DNA of 64,000 nucleotides. Source: Trichoderma breve (Eukaryota > Ascomycota > Sordariomycetes > Hypocreales > Hypocreaceae). The number at the start of each line of letters is the position of its first letter. The stretch's first letter is position 1. The notes beneath the pieces were generated by a model. The model was not told where the DNA came from. It saw only the letters and a program-made list of their open reading frames with translations, and did not search any database. Of the stretch, positions 34,884 through 46,694 are shown in pieces. Location of the stretch: the NCBI RefSeq assembly GCF_028502605.1, contig NC_079233.1, positions 4,278,001 through 4,342,000 on the forward strand, in the 5' to 3' direction. The position numbers and the translations under genes were made by a program.

Positions 34884-36567
34884 TTTGAAGATTGTAGAAG
34901 CTCGAAAGTACGAAGGTCTATTGGTATCTTGTGATAAGAAGCAGTTGAAGATGAGAAGCGTGGCCCGATGGATTATTCCAAGCAAAAAGAAAAACTTCAA
35001 CGGCAAGAAGCTCTCCTTTATATAGTCCGTGAATGAGTAGAAACCGGAAGAAGAAGAAGCAGGCCCGCTCATCATGCACAGTTTCTTTCTCAGTCTTTCA
35101 TATTTCGTATAGATTTTCCACCAGAATGTTTTGTTGATCCCACAAATGTAATCAACATGTAGATCTATTTCCTCATCTTGAAGTGCCGCGCCTAACATCC
35201 TGTGCCTGCATGCACCCCAGATGGACATCGTGATTGACGTAGCAAGGGCATGGAAGCTCCATTTCGTTTTTCCTTTCCAAAACAATTGCTTACTGTCAGC
35301 AAATGAACCCATATGTAATCTACGTGACATTGAATCTTGCGGTGAATCGTACCCTGGGTAGATGAGTCATTTGGTCATCGGGTCGTCGGTGATGAATAGT
35401 ATACTACGATCTGAAGAATATCCAATCTCTAGCACCAACTTCAGACCGCATACATACCGGTGCGCTTACCCTATCGAATAGGAAGCAAAACGACTGGACG
35501 TTTTGCATTTCCTCATGGAATATTGATCAATCTTCCAGACATCGCATAGGCCCGATGACCGAGTCACAACTTTGGTTAAGAAATAATGCTTTTTAATACA
35601 ACATCATCAATAGTGACATCGTATAGTAAGGACGTTATACCAAGTTCCTAGCAAAGGCTCATCGGCTTGGTACCAAGTTGTTTTAGGGTACAGCTGGTCT
35701 TTGGACGACGAATCCAAATAGGGTTATAAGTAGCAACGCCATTGAAATTAGACTCGGTACATGTAGTCACGGTGCCAGCATCAGGGATTTCGGGGATCCT
35801 CAACTACCAGCATATTAGGCACCAGTAACGTCCCCTCCATGAAATGGCAAATGGAAGTTACCAAATTAGTCACTTCTAACCAATATTCTGCACAGCAATG
35901 ACAGGGAAAAATTGACAGGCCGTTTCGTGGGGTATACTGGCAATGAGTCGTCCTTAGAGCGGCCCACTACGGCCCGTCGCTCGACCGAGGCACGCGAGGA
36001 TGAAGCATCTAATGAACCAAGAGCGTATTACGTGTAAGTCCCCGTTCACGATTGTACAGTAATGAGCTTTTAGAGGCTGCCGTGACGTCTTTTTCGAGAT
36101 TGGGCATATCTGCTTTATCCCTTTGACAAAACAAAGTACACAGCTCCACCTAAACTGAATATGCAAGTCTGGCTGACCCTCCACTCCTCAGTCGAAGTCT
36201 TACCAATATGGTGATCTCCATCTTTCTCCAGACATGATATGGACAAATACAGTAACGTCGATGGCCCGATGTTTCTGTAAAAATACGCTTTTAAGCACAC
36301 CATATTTACCAGCAGGTCCCTAACCGAGCCTCCTGGGCTCATATGTAACCGGAGTTCCGGGACATTCTAACCCCTGACTGCATGATATGGATCTACCGGC
36401 ATAGTGACGGTTACATTCGCCATAAGCATGCATGAAACTCCATCACCAACCCTTGTTGCCCACAGAATAAGTATTGTGGGAGTCACGATGAATAGAAAGA
36501 GCCCAGCGCAATACTTTTCACATCTTTCGTATTATTTATAAACATTCCACTTCTTCGCCCTGAGACT
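34884..36567. other. Intergenic, no gene seen
   Basis: About 1.7 kb upstream of the CFEM gene to the glucanase 3' end. Short frames at 35954-36342 have no motif. No RNA gene recognised. Confidence 0.45.
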
Positions 36568-38654
36568 TTACTTGAGGCCAACCACCTCGTAGTTCCAATT
36601 GCAAGTAGCGTTGGAGCTCTGAGCTGATACTTGCTTCGTGCCCGTGGCCGAGGCAACCACAGAACCGGCACTGTTCACAACCTGTATAAATTGTCCACTC
36701 CCAACGCTCAGCCCAGGAACAGCGCCATAGTTAAGGCCAGCAGAACCCGCAAAGCTGCCAATTTGCTTGTTATTGCTAAACACTTTGATTGTGTATCCAT
36801 TTGATGGCAATAAGACAGCATAGTTAACTGTGTCTTGGCCCTGCTGGTAGTTCTGAATAGATGGCGAACAGCTGGCGCTCTTGAGCAACGTGCGATACCA
36901 CAACGAACCGACGGGCGTCGATCCGGGAGGCAAAATTTGGCTGCCACTGGTTGCACCAGATTTGTATGCCTTGATGAAAGGTGTCACAAGTTGCTGCCAT
37001 CCAGTGTGGTCGAAGCCATTGGCATAGTCACCAATGGTTGAACCTGCAATCTGCTCCTGGAAGAAGTTTCCGATATAATGGCCTTCTCCTGCGTCGTTCC
37101 ATGTGATTAGTTCCGCAAGATCTGGCTTCAGTGCCAGTACCTGCTCAAACCGCTGCGGTAGATTGACTTCACCGATGCGATACCAGTCTTGGCCTGAGCC
37201 AAGATACTTGAACTGGAAACTAGACACAGCTATAGAAGTGGCGGGATATTAGCGACTGTATTAAGGAAGAAGAGCGGTTAATATAGGAGATTTAGGGGCC
37301 TCTCACGCATCATGAATACTTTTTTCGCAGCTTGTGCCTGTTGGAGAAGATTTTGGTCATCGCTGCTAGAAACGTTGGAAATGGTGGTACCTGGAGCGGG
37401 CCACGCCGACTCCCAACTAAAGGCGCCATCAACAACGGGATAATTCGAGAAGAAATTATTCGGCCACCCGCTCCAGTCGCCAAAATTGGGAACGAAGTAT
37501 GGGTTGATGCCTTGGGAGGTGAGAGGCTGCTGAAATCCTGACACCCAGTCGGAATTCGAAATGTAGCCACCATCATAGGTGCTGACAAACGGTCGACCAG
37601 AGATGGTGTAATACGACGGACGAGAAATATAGTTGCGCAGAAAAGACGGTATCTGCGAGGGTGTAATAGCACGCCAGCTCATGTCAAACGAAATAAAGAG
37701 CTTGAAACCGTTCTGATCTGCCGCATCGAATAGATATCCCAAAGCATCCAGTGCCCAAGAAGACGTGATGTCGTGCGTATTTAGCGCAAAAGCGTCGAAG
37801 CCTACCGCCTTTGCATCTTGAACATCTTGAATCGCTTCTGCTTGAGTCATAGTTCCAACCATGTAGTGTGCGAATCTGTGGAATACGGGGCCGCGGTATT
37901 AGCATCAAGAAATTAAGTTTACTGGTCTATTGAAAGAGCGTCTTCACTTACACCGCTCTCGGGACTATGCTTCCTGTTGGTCCACTTGATACAGTTGACT
38001 TTGTAGAAGTGGATTTAATCGTTGTCTGAGAAACTGAAGTACTAGACTTTGTTGTTTGAGAGACCGAGGTGGTGGATTTTGTTGAAGACACCGATGTGAC
38101 AGGAGTTCCTGTTCCTTTGCTGACCTATGTCACATTTATAGATTAATATCATGAAACCATCACAATGTTCAGACCTCTTACTAATGAAGCAGTAGAGTAT
38201 CCAGATGGAACCGTAGTGCCACAAATACCGGCTACAGATCCCCCATTCTGAAATGCTCCAGTCAGACCGACTTCGCAACAGAATCCGTTTCCGAAACTTC
38301 CTGTCCATAAGGACCAGGCTGGACTCGCGCAACTGGGTGCGCCTTCGACGCTGCCTCTACAATTGCTTGCTGCTCACATAGATTCACCATCAGCTCACTG
38401 TTGTAAACTTCTTTTGCATAATACTCACTTGTAGGACAGCAAGCCTCCACTTCGCCATTCCCGGTCGCTTGACAATGCGACGTTGAAGGACAACAGGACC
38501 CGTTTCCGCATGACTGGGTATCGGAAGGGCACGACCCCGATTGCAAGGACCAACCTTGGCTGGCAACAGCCCGGAGTTGAAGAGGCGACAAGGCGGCCGA
38601 CAGGACCGGAGACGAAACAACTCCGACAACAACGAGGGAAGTTAACGCCCTCAT
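36568..38654 (-). CDS. GH71 alpha-1,3-glucanase (mutanase), secreted
   Basis: Five exons (38654-38429, 38369-38182, 38124-37952, 37875-37307, 37229-36568) give 605 aa. A signal peptide (MRALTSLVVVGVVSSPV) is followed by a Cys-rich N-terminal region of about 100 residues (CPSDTQSCGNGSCCPS), then a Ser/Thr-rich linker with SVSQTTKS repeats. The GH71 catalytic domain starts at FAHYMVGTMTQ. DAFALNTHD, FKLFISFDMSW and LITWNDAGEGHYIG hold candidate catalytic acids (Asp and Glu). The enzyme would hydrolyse alpha-1,3-glucan of fungal cell walls, for mycoparasitism, self-wall remodelling or septum cleavage. The C-terminal beta-rich module may contribute to binding. Confidence 0.9.
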
Positions 38655-39707
38655 GGTTGCTAATATGCGGCAGATGCCAGAGAATCCGAGGAATCTACAG
38701 TGCAGAGTTTACAAGAGTCACCAGATGTTTTGGGTTACATTTATACTACCCACGCAGATATTCAAGGCGTATATATACATATCTTCAACTTCTTCTCGCT
38801 TGCTGAAGGCTGAATGTCGTAGCTCCCGGCAAAATATCTCTGGAAAAAAAGGCGAAGAGCGAGGTCCGCTTTGTGAGTTAACCTCAATTTGCTATAGCGA
38901 CCATAACAACGACAAGCAGCTTCCCAAAATCTTGCATTTGCATATTCTTACCCTGGTGATAAAGTCTTGGTATCAGTCTCCATTGGAAACTATTTGACGA
39001 GAACGCGCAGAAGAACCCTGGCCGGCTTCACCCCGCATTCTCATTTCTCCACGCGGGAATCGGCCCGTGTTCGTTGCTAATAAATGTCCCGTGATTCTAG
39101 TTCCGGGCAAACACGGAGTTGTGCCTTATTCTGGCTTCTGCTCTTACGATTCTTCACTGTTTGCCCATTCTGTGTGATATAGCGTTAATTGTTGTTTATG
39201 TAAACTGTGGTATAGCATTGAGGTAAGAAAGTTGACTTCGGTTGAGAGACAAGCAACTCGATTCTAAAATATTCTGCTGCATATTCGTACATGTTCCAGA
39301 TGAAGTATTGAGGAGCATGATTTCTGAAGTGCTACCCCTGCAAGCCAAACACGATGTAACAGCATGCCTCCGAAAGGTATAAGTTTATGCAGAAGCGGCC
39401 CTATCAACGCCCAGCCGAGCACACTGATCGAGCGACGGTGATTGAAATGTCTTAAGCGAACTAGGCCTGGTTTTGCATGCAGTCAGCCAATGTTACTGCC
39501 TGAATTTATTTGGAAAAGATTTTGGTGAGCTTCAAAGTTCAACATATCAAAAATGCACTATCCATCTGCCCCATATTGTAAAGAAATCCTTATGATATTG
39601 CGCCTATCTGACTAATTCATATACCCGAGATCCAAATCCAAATCAAACACATGTGAAAAGAGTGCGTAGCTCATAACAAAACAATCATCTGTGCCTTTAA
39701 TAGCCGT
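38655..39707. other. Intergenic, no gene seen
   Basis: Promoter of the glucanase gene and 3' flank of the AAA+ ATPase gene. No further gene recognised. Confidence 0.5.
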
Positions 39708-42560
39708 TTACTCCTGGAAGGTGCCCTTCAGAGGCAGATCGTCATCATACTTGCCCTCCTCCTTCTTCATGTGCTTGTCAAAGCTCTGAGTAGACATCTG
39801 CACCTTGTCAAACAGAACCCTATCCAATACCGGCGCGGCGGGTGGCAGCTTGCCCTTTGCACGAGCGGCATCTGCATCCTTGGCATAGTTGTGGAGTGCC
39901 AAGCTCGATGCGATCTGGAAGGCGTTCCTGATCTGTCGACCGTTCCAGCAGCCCGTGGAGCGCGCCAGATCCTCGTAGTGCTTGTTGGCAAACTCGATGA
40001 TCTCGTCGTCCTTGATAGCAAGTGGCGGCTCGCCCGTCATCTTCTGTCGCTCAGACTCCATCACCTTAAGCTTGGCAATGTTGAGGCGGAAGATCTCAGT
40101 TGTCTGAGTCTTGTCGAGAGGCGGGTAGTACAGGGACAGGTGGATACGAGACTTGAAGGCCTCGTCGATGGTTCCCACACGGTTGGTTGTCAGGAAGAGG
40201 AGACCGTTGTAGTACTCAAGCACACGAAGGAACACGGACACGAGAGCGTTTCGGGTCATATCCAGCTTGGATCGCTGTGACAGGAAAACATCGGCCTCGT
40301 CAAGCAGGAGCACGCAGTCCCACAAGTGGGCAAGGCGGAAGACGTTCTTCAGACGGGACTCAACTTCGTGAGGTGACAGACCGAGATCACCGCAGGTAAT
40401 GACGAACAGCGGCTTCTTGTTCTCCATGGCTACAGCCTCAGCCGTTGCAGTCTTACCCACACCAGGCACACCGTGCAAGAGGACCACAAGACCACGACCC
40501 TTGCCGGCGATCAGATCCTGTCCAGGTCCCTCCGTTGAAGCATCGACATATCGTCTCTCAAGCTGCTTCTTTCGGAAATGAGACATGACAAGACTGCGGA
40601 CCACATCCTTGTAGTCGCTGTGAATTCGCAGGTTCTCAAACACACCGGCCTCGCGTCGAATAGGCTTGAGGAGGTTCAAGTCAACCGGCATGAAGCGACG
40701 TTCACGCAGAGCATAAGCGAACATACGCTTGGGGAGCAGCACCAAGTCTTCGTCGCGCAGCTTCAGAGCCTGGGCATTTGCCTCAAAGTTGCGAGATCCC
40801 CTAAGGCGGTTACGCAGGAATGTATCAACAGTGAGATTGTCGCGGCGCTGGCGGCTCTCAACACCATCGGCCTTCTGGATAATCTCCTTCTGCACATATG
40901 ACCTGTTCTGGCGGCCACCATCGAACCATTTCTGGATCGGCATCTCATCCTCTGCAATCTCGCAACGCGTAGCCTTGCTAACGGCGAGCTGGTGGAAATC
41001 AGGTCGCCAGTTGGGCATCTTCTGGTAGGCCTCGGTCAGGTCAACAATGACATCACTCTCCACGAACTCTGGGTGGCGCATCTTCTCGTAGTACTCGTTG
41101 TCCAGAATCTCCTGTTCGGGCTCCGTACGGTGAGAAGGAGGGTTTCTGGTAAGCGTCCAGGCATTGTACTGCTGGTGGCGGTCTTCCAAGAGATGCAAGA
41201 ACCTGCGACCCTGGTCTTTCAGACCCTCGATGAGCTCCTCATGCCCAGGCTGGTAGCGCATGGGGTAGCACGGCAGCGATTCAATAGAACGCTCACCAGC
41301 GAAGGCCTCGATCTCGAACTTGTTCTTCACAGCACCAAAAGTGGTGCCATCGTGGTCAATGTAGTAAGCCGAGATCTTGAACTTAGTCTGGTCATCGATA
41401 TCATCGAACTCATCGAAGAAGCCCCAGCCGTTCTTGGGATAGGAAGTCTCGGGCTGAGGGGCCTGAATCTTGTAGATTCGCCAAACCTCATGGTATCGGC
41501 CGCCGGCCTCGACAGCTGCAGGCATGTGGATGAGGTCACCGACTCGGAAGAGCGACCACAGGTCATCAAACTTGACCTTCTCGGCGGTGCTGCCCTCGAA
41601 GCGCGCATAGAGGGGCATGATTTCCTCGTCAATGAACTTGACGTAGGCTCGCATGTCCCTCAGAGCCTCGGGGCTATCCATGACACTGTCAAAGTCTTCG
41701 TCGACGTTGGAATCGACGGAAGCAAGCGATTCAGTGTCATCCTTATCCTCATCCTCACCATCCTCGCCGTCGGTCTTGGCTTCCGTGTCAGTGTCATCTT
41801 TGTTGATGACCTCGACGATAACCTCGGGCTCATCGCTGGCAGCAGTATCGGCAGCATCAGAGTCCTGCTCCTCGAGTTCTTCATAGTCGGCCCACTTCTC
41901 CTCCAGCGTGGAAAGAATCTCTCGCATCTTGGGTTGAAAGTATACGAGGGCCTTGAAGGGCCGCATGAAGGTGCGAGGAGTTGATCTGGATTCTGTATCG
42001 TTGAGGAATGATGTCAGGTGTCCCAGAATGGGCTGTGACTGCACACGAATCCGCTGGATCTCAGTGTCGGACGAGAGAAGTTCATTTCTCTTCAGAAGCT
42101 TCGCCTTGTCGAGGGGGTCGATCTTCTTCTTGCGGTCAAGATGGGTGTCGTAGAGGCTGTACCAGCTCTTGCGTACTCGAGCTGTCTCTTCGCTGCGGCG
42201 CATCGCGCGCTCACGTCTAATCTGACCCTGAAGTCCGGGGCCAGCCACAAGGACTTCAACGGCATAGTCAGGCTCATCCTCGGCCTGGAAGCGGTTTTTG
42301 AAATTTTCGAAGTTCACTTTTCTAACCTCGGGAACCTTGGGGCGCCACTTGGCAGCAACACGGCGACGATCCGCGAGGATTCGCTCCCGGCGCTCTGCTT
42401 CTTCTTGCATAGCAATCAAGTCAAGATCATGAGGGCCGTAGGGGCGTACTGAACGGCCGCCAGTACCAGTTCCGTTGCCATTGCCATTGCCGTTACCGCC
42501 AAAGCGGCCGCCACGGCGATGAGGAATTGTCTTCCTGGTGGTCTGCTTTGTGCGAGCCAT
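39708..42560 (-). CDS. AAA+ ATPase with DUF7025-like region and histone-H3-like N terminus
   Basis: A single uninterrupted exon of 950 aa. The N terminus reads MARTKQTTRKTIPHRRGG; residues 2-10 match the histone H3 tail (ARTKQTARK) at all but one position. A Gly/Asn repeat follows. Charged helices, an acidic segment (about residues 225-285) and a DUF7025-like domain (WSLFRVGDLIHM, EVWRIYK) precede one AAA+ module. Walker A is GVPGVGKT near residue 695, Walker B is CVLLLDEADVFL, sensor 1 is LFLTTNR, and a lid helix carries STGCWNGRQIRNAF. Such proteins are common and expanded in filamentous fungi, with unknown roles. Codon usage is markedly G/C-ended compared with neighbours and there are no introns, suggesting high expression or a different history. 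A nuclear or chromatin role is only inference. Confidence 0.9.
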   Translation of the reverse strand: MARTKQTTRKTIPHRRGGRFGGNGNGNGNGTGTGGRSVRPYGPHDLDLIAMQEEAERRERILADRRRVAAKWRPKVPEVRKVNFENFKNRFQAEDEPDYAVEVLVAGPGLQGQIRRERAMRRSEETARVRKSWYSLYDTHLDRKKKIDPLDKAKLLKRNELLSSDTEIQRIRVQSQPILGHLTSFLNDTESRSTPRTFMRPFKALVYFQPKMREILSTLEEKWADYEELEEQDSDAADTAASDEPEVIVEVINKDDTDTEAKTDGEDGEDEDKDDTESLASVDSNVDEDFDSVMDSPEALRDMRAYVKFIDEEIMPLYARFEGSTAEKVKFDDLWSLFRVGDLIHMPAAVEAGGRYHEVWRIYKIQAPQPETSYPKNGWGFFDEFDDIDDQTKFKISAYYIDHDGTTFGAVKNKFEIEAFAGERSIESLPCYPMRYQPGHEELIEGLKDQGRRFLHLLEDRHQQYNAWTLTRNPPSHRTEPEQEILDNEYYEKMRHPEFVESDVIVDLTEAYQKMPNWRPDFHQLAVSKATRCEIAEDEMPIQKWFDGGRQNRSYVQKEIIQKADGVESRQRRDNLTVDTFLRNRLRGSRNFEANAQALKLRDEDLVLLPKRMFAYALRERRFMPVDLNLLKPIRREAGVFENLRIHSDYKDVVRSLVMSHFRKKQLERRYVDASTEGPGQDLIAGKGRGLVVLLHGVPGVGKTATAEAVAMENKKPLFVITCGDLGLSPHEVESRLKNVFRLAHLWDCVLLLDEADVFLSQRSKLDMTRNALVSVFLRVLEYYNGLLFLTTNRVGTIDEAFKSRIHLSLYYPPLDKTQTTEIFRLNIAKLKVMESERQKMTGEPPLAIKDDEIIEFANKHYEDLARSTGCWNGRQIRNAFQIASSLALHNYAKDADAARAKGKLPPAAPVLDRVLFDKVQMSTQSFDKHMKKEEGKYDDDLPLKGTFQE

Positions 42561-44891
42561 TGTGGATTGTTTTTAATTGGCTTGAAATAAGAAAAACAAA
42601 GACAAAGTGTAAGTGAAGCCTGCTGGGTATGATGTTGAGTGAGTTGTTGTGATGAGGCTTGTTCTGCAAAAGAATTGGCTTCTTAGAGGAATGATGGTAT
42701 ATTAATATTTCCAGCTTTAACAACAAAATTGCTAGACTACTCATCAAAATGCAAATTAAGAGCCTCTTCGTAGTTGTAATCGAGATCGTGACTCACGCCG
42801 CAGCTCGCTAGGCACCTGCGACGCAGCCACCGTGAGCATGGACGAGGATCCGCAGCCAATAGACCTGCATGAGTCTTGCAACGATTGCCAGGCAACCATC
42901 GACTAATATTTTAGGTCTGTTTCCTACAGATGAAAAACGACTCGTTCTTTGAGTTATCAGCTTGATAAGCTGTTACTTCACACCGTAGGAAACAAGACAA
43001 GGATTATTAAACCCTAGCTATAATGGGAGCTTGCATATGAACAAGTTCGTGAGGGTGGTCTCGGGATTTCGCCAGTTCTTGCCGATCTAGTATTCATCTC
43101 TAACCCCACAAGAGCTCTACGGAAGTTATTGAGATTGGTGTTCCCTTGAACGTGCTTGGATCGTCCTCCATGTATCTCTCTATCACGTATATGGACTGTC
43201 TGGAGAGGAGCTGAAAAGAGAGATCGTCTGATAATCCTTTCACAGCCACTTAGAGGAGGCAGCCCGGGCTCAAATTCACGGTTCTCTTGCAGAGATAAAC
43301 CCTCATTCTAAACCAATTGAGGAGAGTGATATACTCTACATCAATAATACCATCCACTCATGATGGCCATATTCGTGGTGGCTCCATCTCATGTCGGTAC
43401 TGAAAAGGCAGCATAAGGCAGCACACACACCACTGAGAACGCTAAGAACTCACCGTACTGTGCCGGATCACTCGTGCGAGACTCCAGGAACGGGGTTGAC
43501 GGGATCCCTCCCCCTATCCTAGCATCAACAATTAGGCTTCAACGTCCGTGCGTGAGGCTCTTTGGGGGGTTTCCCTCTTGATGCTGGTGTGCCTTGTCAA
43601 CAAATCATGTTGATGGCTTAGACACACAGCCACACCATCCCCACACTCGTGCCTAGACTGGATCTCCACGGCACTTGAGAAGCCAATCGGGGCAAGATGC
43701 TCACATGCAAAATCCACGTTGAAAAGTAAACATTATCTTGTGTCATGCAAGCACGGTTTCATTGGCACAACATCGAAGTCCTACATAAATGCTCGTTCCA
43801 TGTCCCCCTTGTTGAGATCCTGATGCCTGCCTGTTATCAACATGCGGGGTCTTCAATGTTGCTATGCCCGACCCACATATAAGAGCCTCAAAGAATTACA
43901 GGGGTACGGAGAAGAAGAGCGCGAACCATACGATTCCAAAGTCATCAAGGAAGAGATCATATCTCTCTCTTCAATCGATGTGATATGATGCTATGCCACC
44001 TAAGATAAGAGTTTGCTCGGTACTGATGAGACAGTGGTGAATTGCCAGTGTGTTCTCAAGCATTCATGTGAGTAGCTTTGCTGTGCATCTTCCCCTGTTT
44101 CAATGGGGGTCAGTCAGTCTCTTCACATCTTAACGTCTCAATTACTTTGATGAAATATCAATTCAGGAGTTCCAGTCCATTTTTCGCACTCGCCGCTTAA
44201 ATACTTCTCTCAATCGTATAAATTTCACTTAAAGACCACACCCGAATGTTTGTCAGCAATGGTACGATGACTTATGTTATTGTTGCTGGCTACCAGAATT
44301 ACAACAATTCAAGTAACGGAAGCACGCAGCTCAGCAAAAAATTACGATGATAGGTGAGTCTAAAAATATAATACATTTATAAATACATTTAGAGCCATGA
44401 TCAAAAGACTGCTTTTTTTGGTCACCACACCCGATGAAACTAAGAAAAGTTCAGTCTTTAAATCGAACAGCCAACCATTCTTCAGTTATCAGCCTCAAGA
44501 TGAAGTATGTACATATAACACCCCGACGCATTAAATTCTATTTCACCAGCACCTACTTTGATTTAATTACGAATAGCCTCGGTCAACTTCCGTTTATTTA
44601 TTTAAGCAATCACATTCGCAGTTGGGTACCGGCCTGGCAAGTCATCCGGGGTATCATGAGTTCCATTAATGCTATGTAGTAAAAAGAATAACGCCAAATC
44701 TAGGCTTCTAAGTCTATGCCGAACAAAGGAAAGAAACACCCCTCTCATCTCCCCTTTTTATTAAAGAAAATAAGCCCAGTAAAATAAAAAGAAGAAAGAA
44801 AAAAGCCCAAGGGAAGATTCTGCCACTTAATTTATGCCAAAGCGCAGCATTGCGATGCATGTCATATCAAAACGTCGTAACTCATAACTCT
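42561..44891. other. Long intergenic region without a recognised gene
   Basis: 2.3 kb upstream of the AAA+ ATPase gene. Only short frames without motifs occur (43532-43717, 44434-44679). It may hold a long regulatory region or a non-coding transcript, but I cannot show either. Confidence 0.45.
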
Positions 44892-46694
44892 TTAGTCGTA
44901 AACAGATGCTTTTGACCATTTGGAACTGGCTCGGATTCGTTTTCCATACTTGTAAAAGAAGAACGGTACAGGGATCAGCAACGCAGCAAATCCGCCAGTA
45001 ATACTGGAGCCTGGTCCGACGCCAATGTTGTGGAACAAAGGTCCGACAACCAGCGGGAAGGCACCAGCAAAGCATGATCGAAGGAAAGTGTTCGCCGCTA
45101 CAGCTGATGCGGCGTAAGCCTGGAATGTATCTACCAGGTAGTTGAGCGCAGCTTGGAAGATGGTGAAGAAACCCGTGCCCAACATGACGAGACCGATACA
45201 AGGGACGATCCAATGGATGTCACGTTGCGGTCCAGTCCAGCCCATCAAGAACTGTCCGCCACTAAACAGGATGGAGCCAACCATCATGGGTGGTAAACGC
45301 TTTTCGGGAACTGCTCGGTTGCCAGCGGCATGATATGCCTTGTTATACAAGAGTTGGTTGTATACATTAGCACCACATCCAAAAATAGCTCCGAGGAAGA
45401 TGCATGTAAAAGGTAACGTAGCGACCAGGGGGCCCCATCCACGAATTTCATGGAAGATAATGGGAATGCCGCCTAGTTGCATGTACAAAATGCCGTAGCA
45501 GAAACTGGCGTAGAGGGCGACGAGGAAGCAAATGGGTGTCAGGAGCAACTGCACCGGGCGAACCAAGAATTTCTTGCACAGGTCCTTGACATTGACATCC
45601 CATTCCTCGAATTTGGCGTGCAAAGCCCAGTTTCCGCTCTCATGGCGCAGCCGACGCGCCTTGTATACAAGAAGTTTTGGGGGGTAGCTTTCGTCGATGA
45701 AGATGACGGCAATCAGGAGGAAAACAGCCTGGAGTATTCCTGTAAGATATTCGGTCCAGCGCCAGCCCAAGAATGACTGCTCCGTCACAGCAGCAGAGAC
45801 AATAGGACCTAGATTCAATGTTAGTGAGACCAAATTTTCAACGTGTAGCGATTACTGATCTTGCTTACCCAAAGAAGGGCCACCGACGACAGCCATTGCG
45901 TAGCCAGCCATGGCAATGCCTCTGTATGCTGGAGAAAACAGGTCACCCAGTACACCGCCCGTGTTCGTAACAGGTGCGGATGAGAAGAAGGCTCCCCAGA
46001 ACCGAGTCAGCATGATAGTTTGAAGGTCTTTGGCCGTAGCAGTTGCGAAACTGAAGCAGATGGCAACAAACATGGGAGCCATGACAGCAATACGGCGACC
46101 ATAGACTTCACTCAGTGGTGCCCATAGTAAGGGGCCAACACCGAAGCCGAAGAGGAATAACGTGGTTCCCAGTGTTGCAACCTGTGTTCCAACGTGGAAT
46201 TCTTTGGCGACCTGTTGCGTACCAGCAGAGTATGCTGATGAAGCCCAAGTCGCTGTCATAGTAACAAGGCCATAGAGCGCCGTGGTAAGCACCTTTTTGT
46301 GCGTGGGCCAGTTGAGAGGGTGATAGGGGTCATCAGGGCCATCGAAGTCGACAATCTCGTCCTCTGTTGTCGGGATATGCGCAAGGGGATGTGTAAACCG
46401 AATATCGGGTCGCGAACGAATACGCGACAATACTGTGTCTCGCCGGGACAGGGTACGATCTAATGCAGTGGCTCTTGCATCTTCAGGTCGAGTTCGGATC
46501 TTGCTAGCCTGAGATGTATTGGTCCGGATCTCTTGGAGAGCGGGTCGGTGACCATCAAGGTCGTCTTGCTTTTCTCTGTCATCTAGACTGTGAATGCTGG
46601 TTCCGCTCTCTTCATTTGGGCTTTCGTCAAAGGCAGCTGTATCACTGGTTTGGGACTGTGAATGTCCAAGGACTTGATCTTCTTTGTCTGCCAT
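44892..46694 (-). CDS. MFS transporter, 12-helix DHA1 (polyamine/drug) type
   Basis: Two exons (46694-45869, 45808-44892) give 580 aa. A polar N terminus of about 135 residues ends at DPYHPLNWPTHKK, the usual lead-in of fungal DHA1 exporters. Motif A reads APLSEVYGRR. A GGVLGD-SPAYRG pattern follows helix 4, and motif-C-like GPSLGPIV is assembled across the intron. Twelve hydrophobic helices can be traced, with a central loop around YKARRLRHESGNW. Homologues export drugs, polyamines or aromatic acids at the plasma membrane. It lies just before the aromatic catabolic cluster but transcribes away from it, so membership is possible, not shown. Confidence 0.9.

Noticed and set aside
40992..41984. 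330-codon plus-strand frame opposite the AAA+ ATPase
   Set aside because: It is an antisense shadow of a G/C-ended coding sequence; leucine/valine-rich composition arises from the complementary codons.
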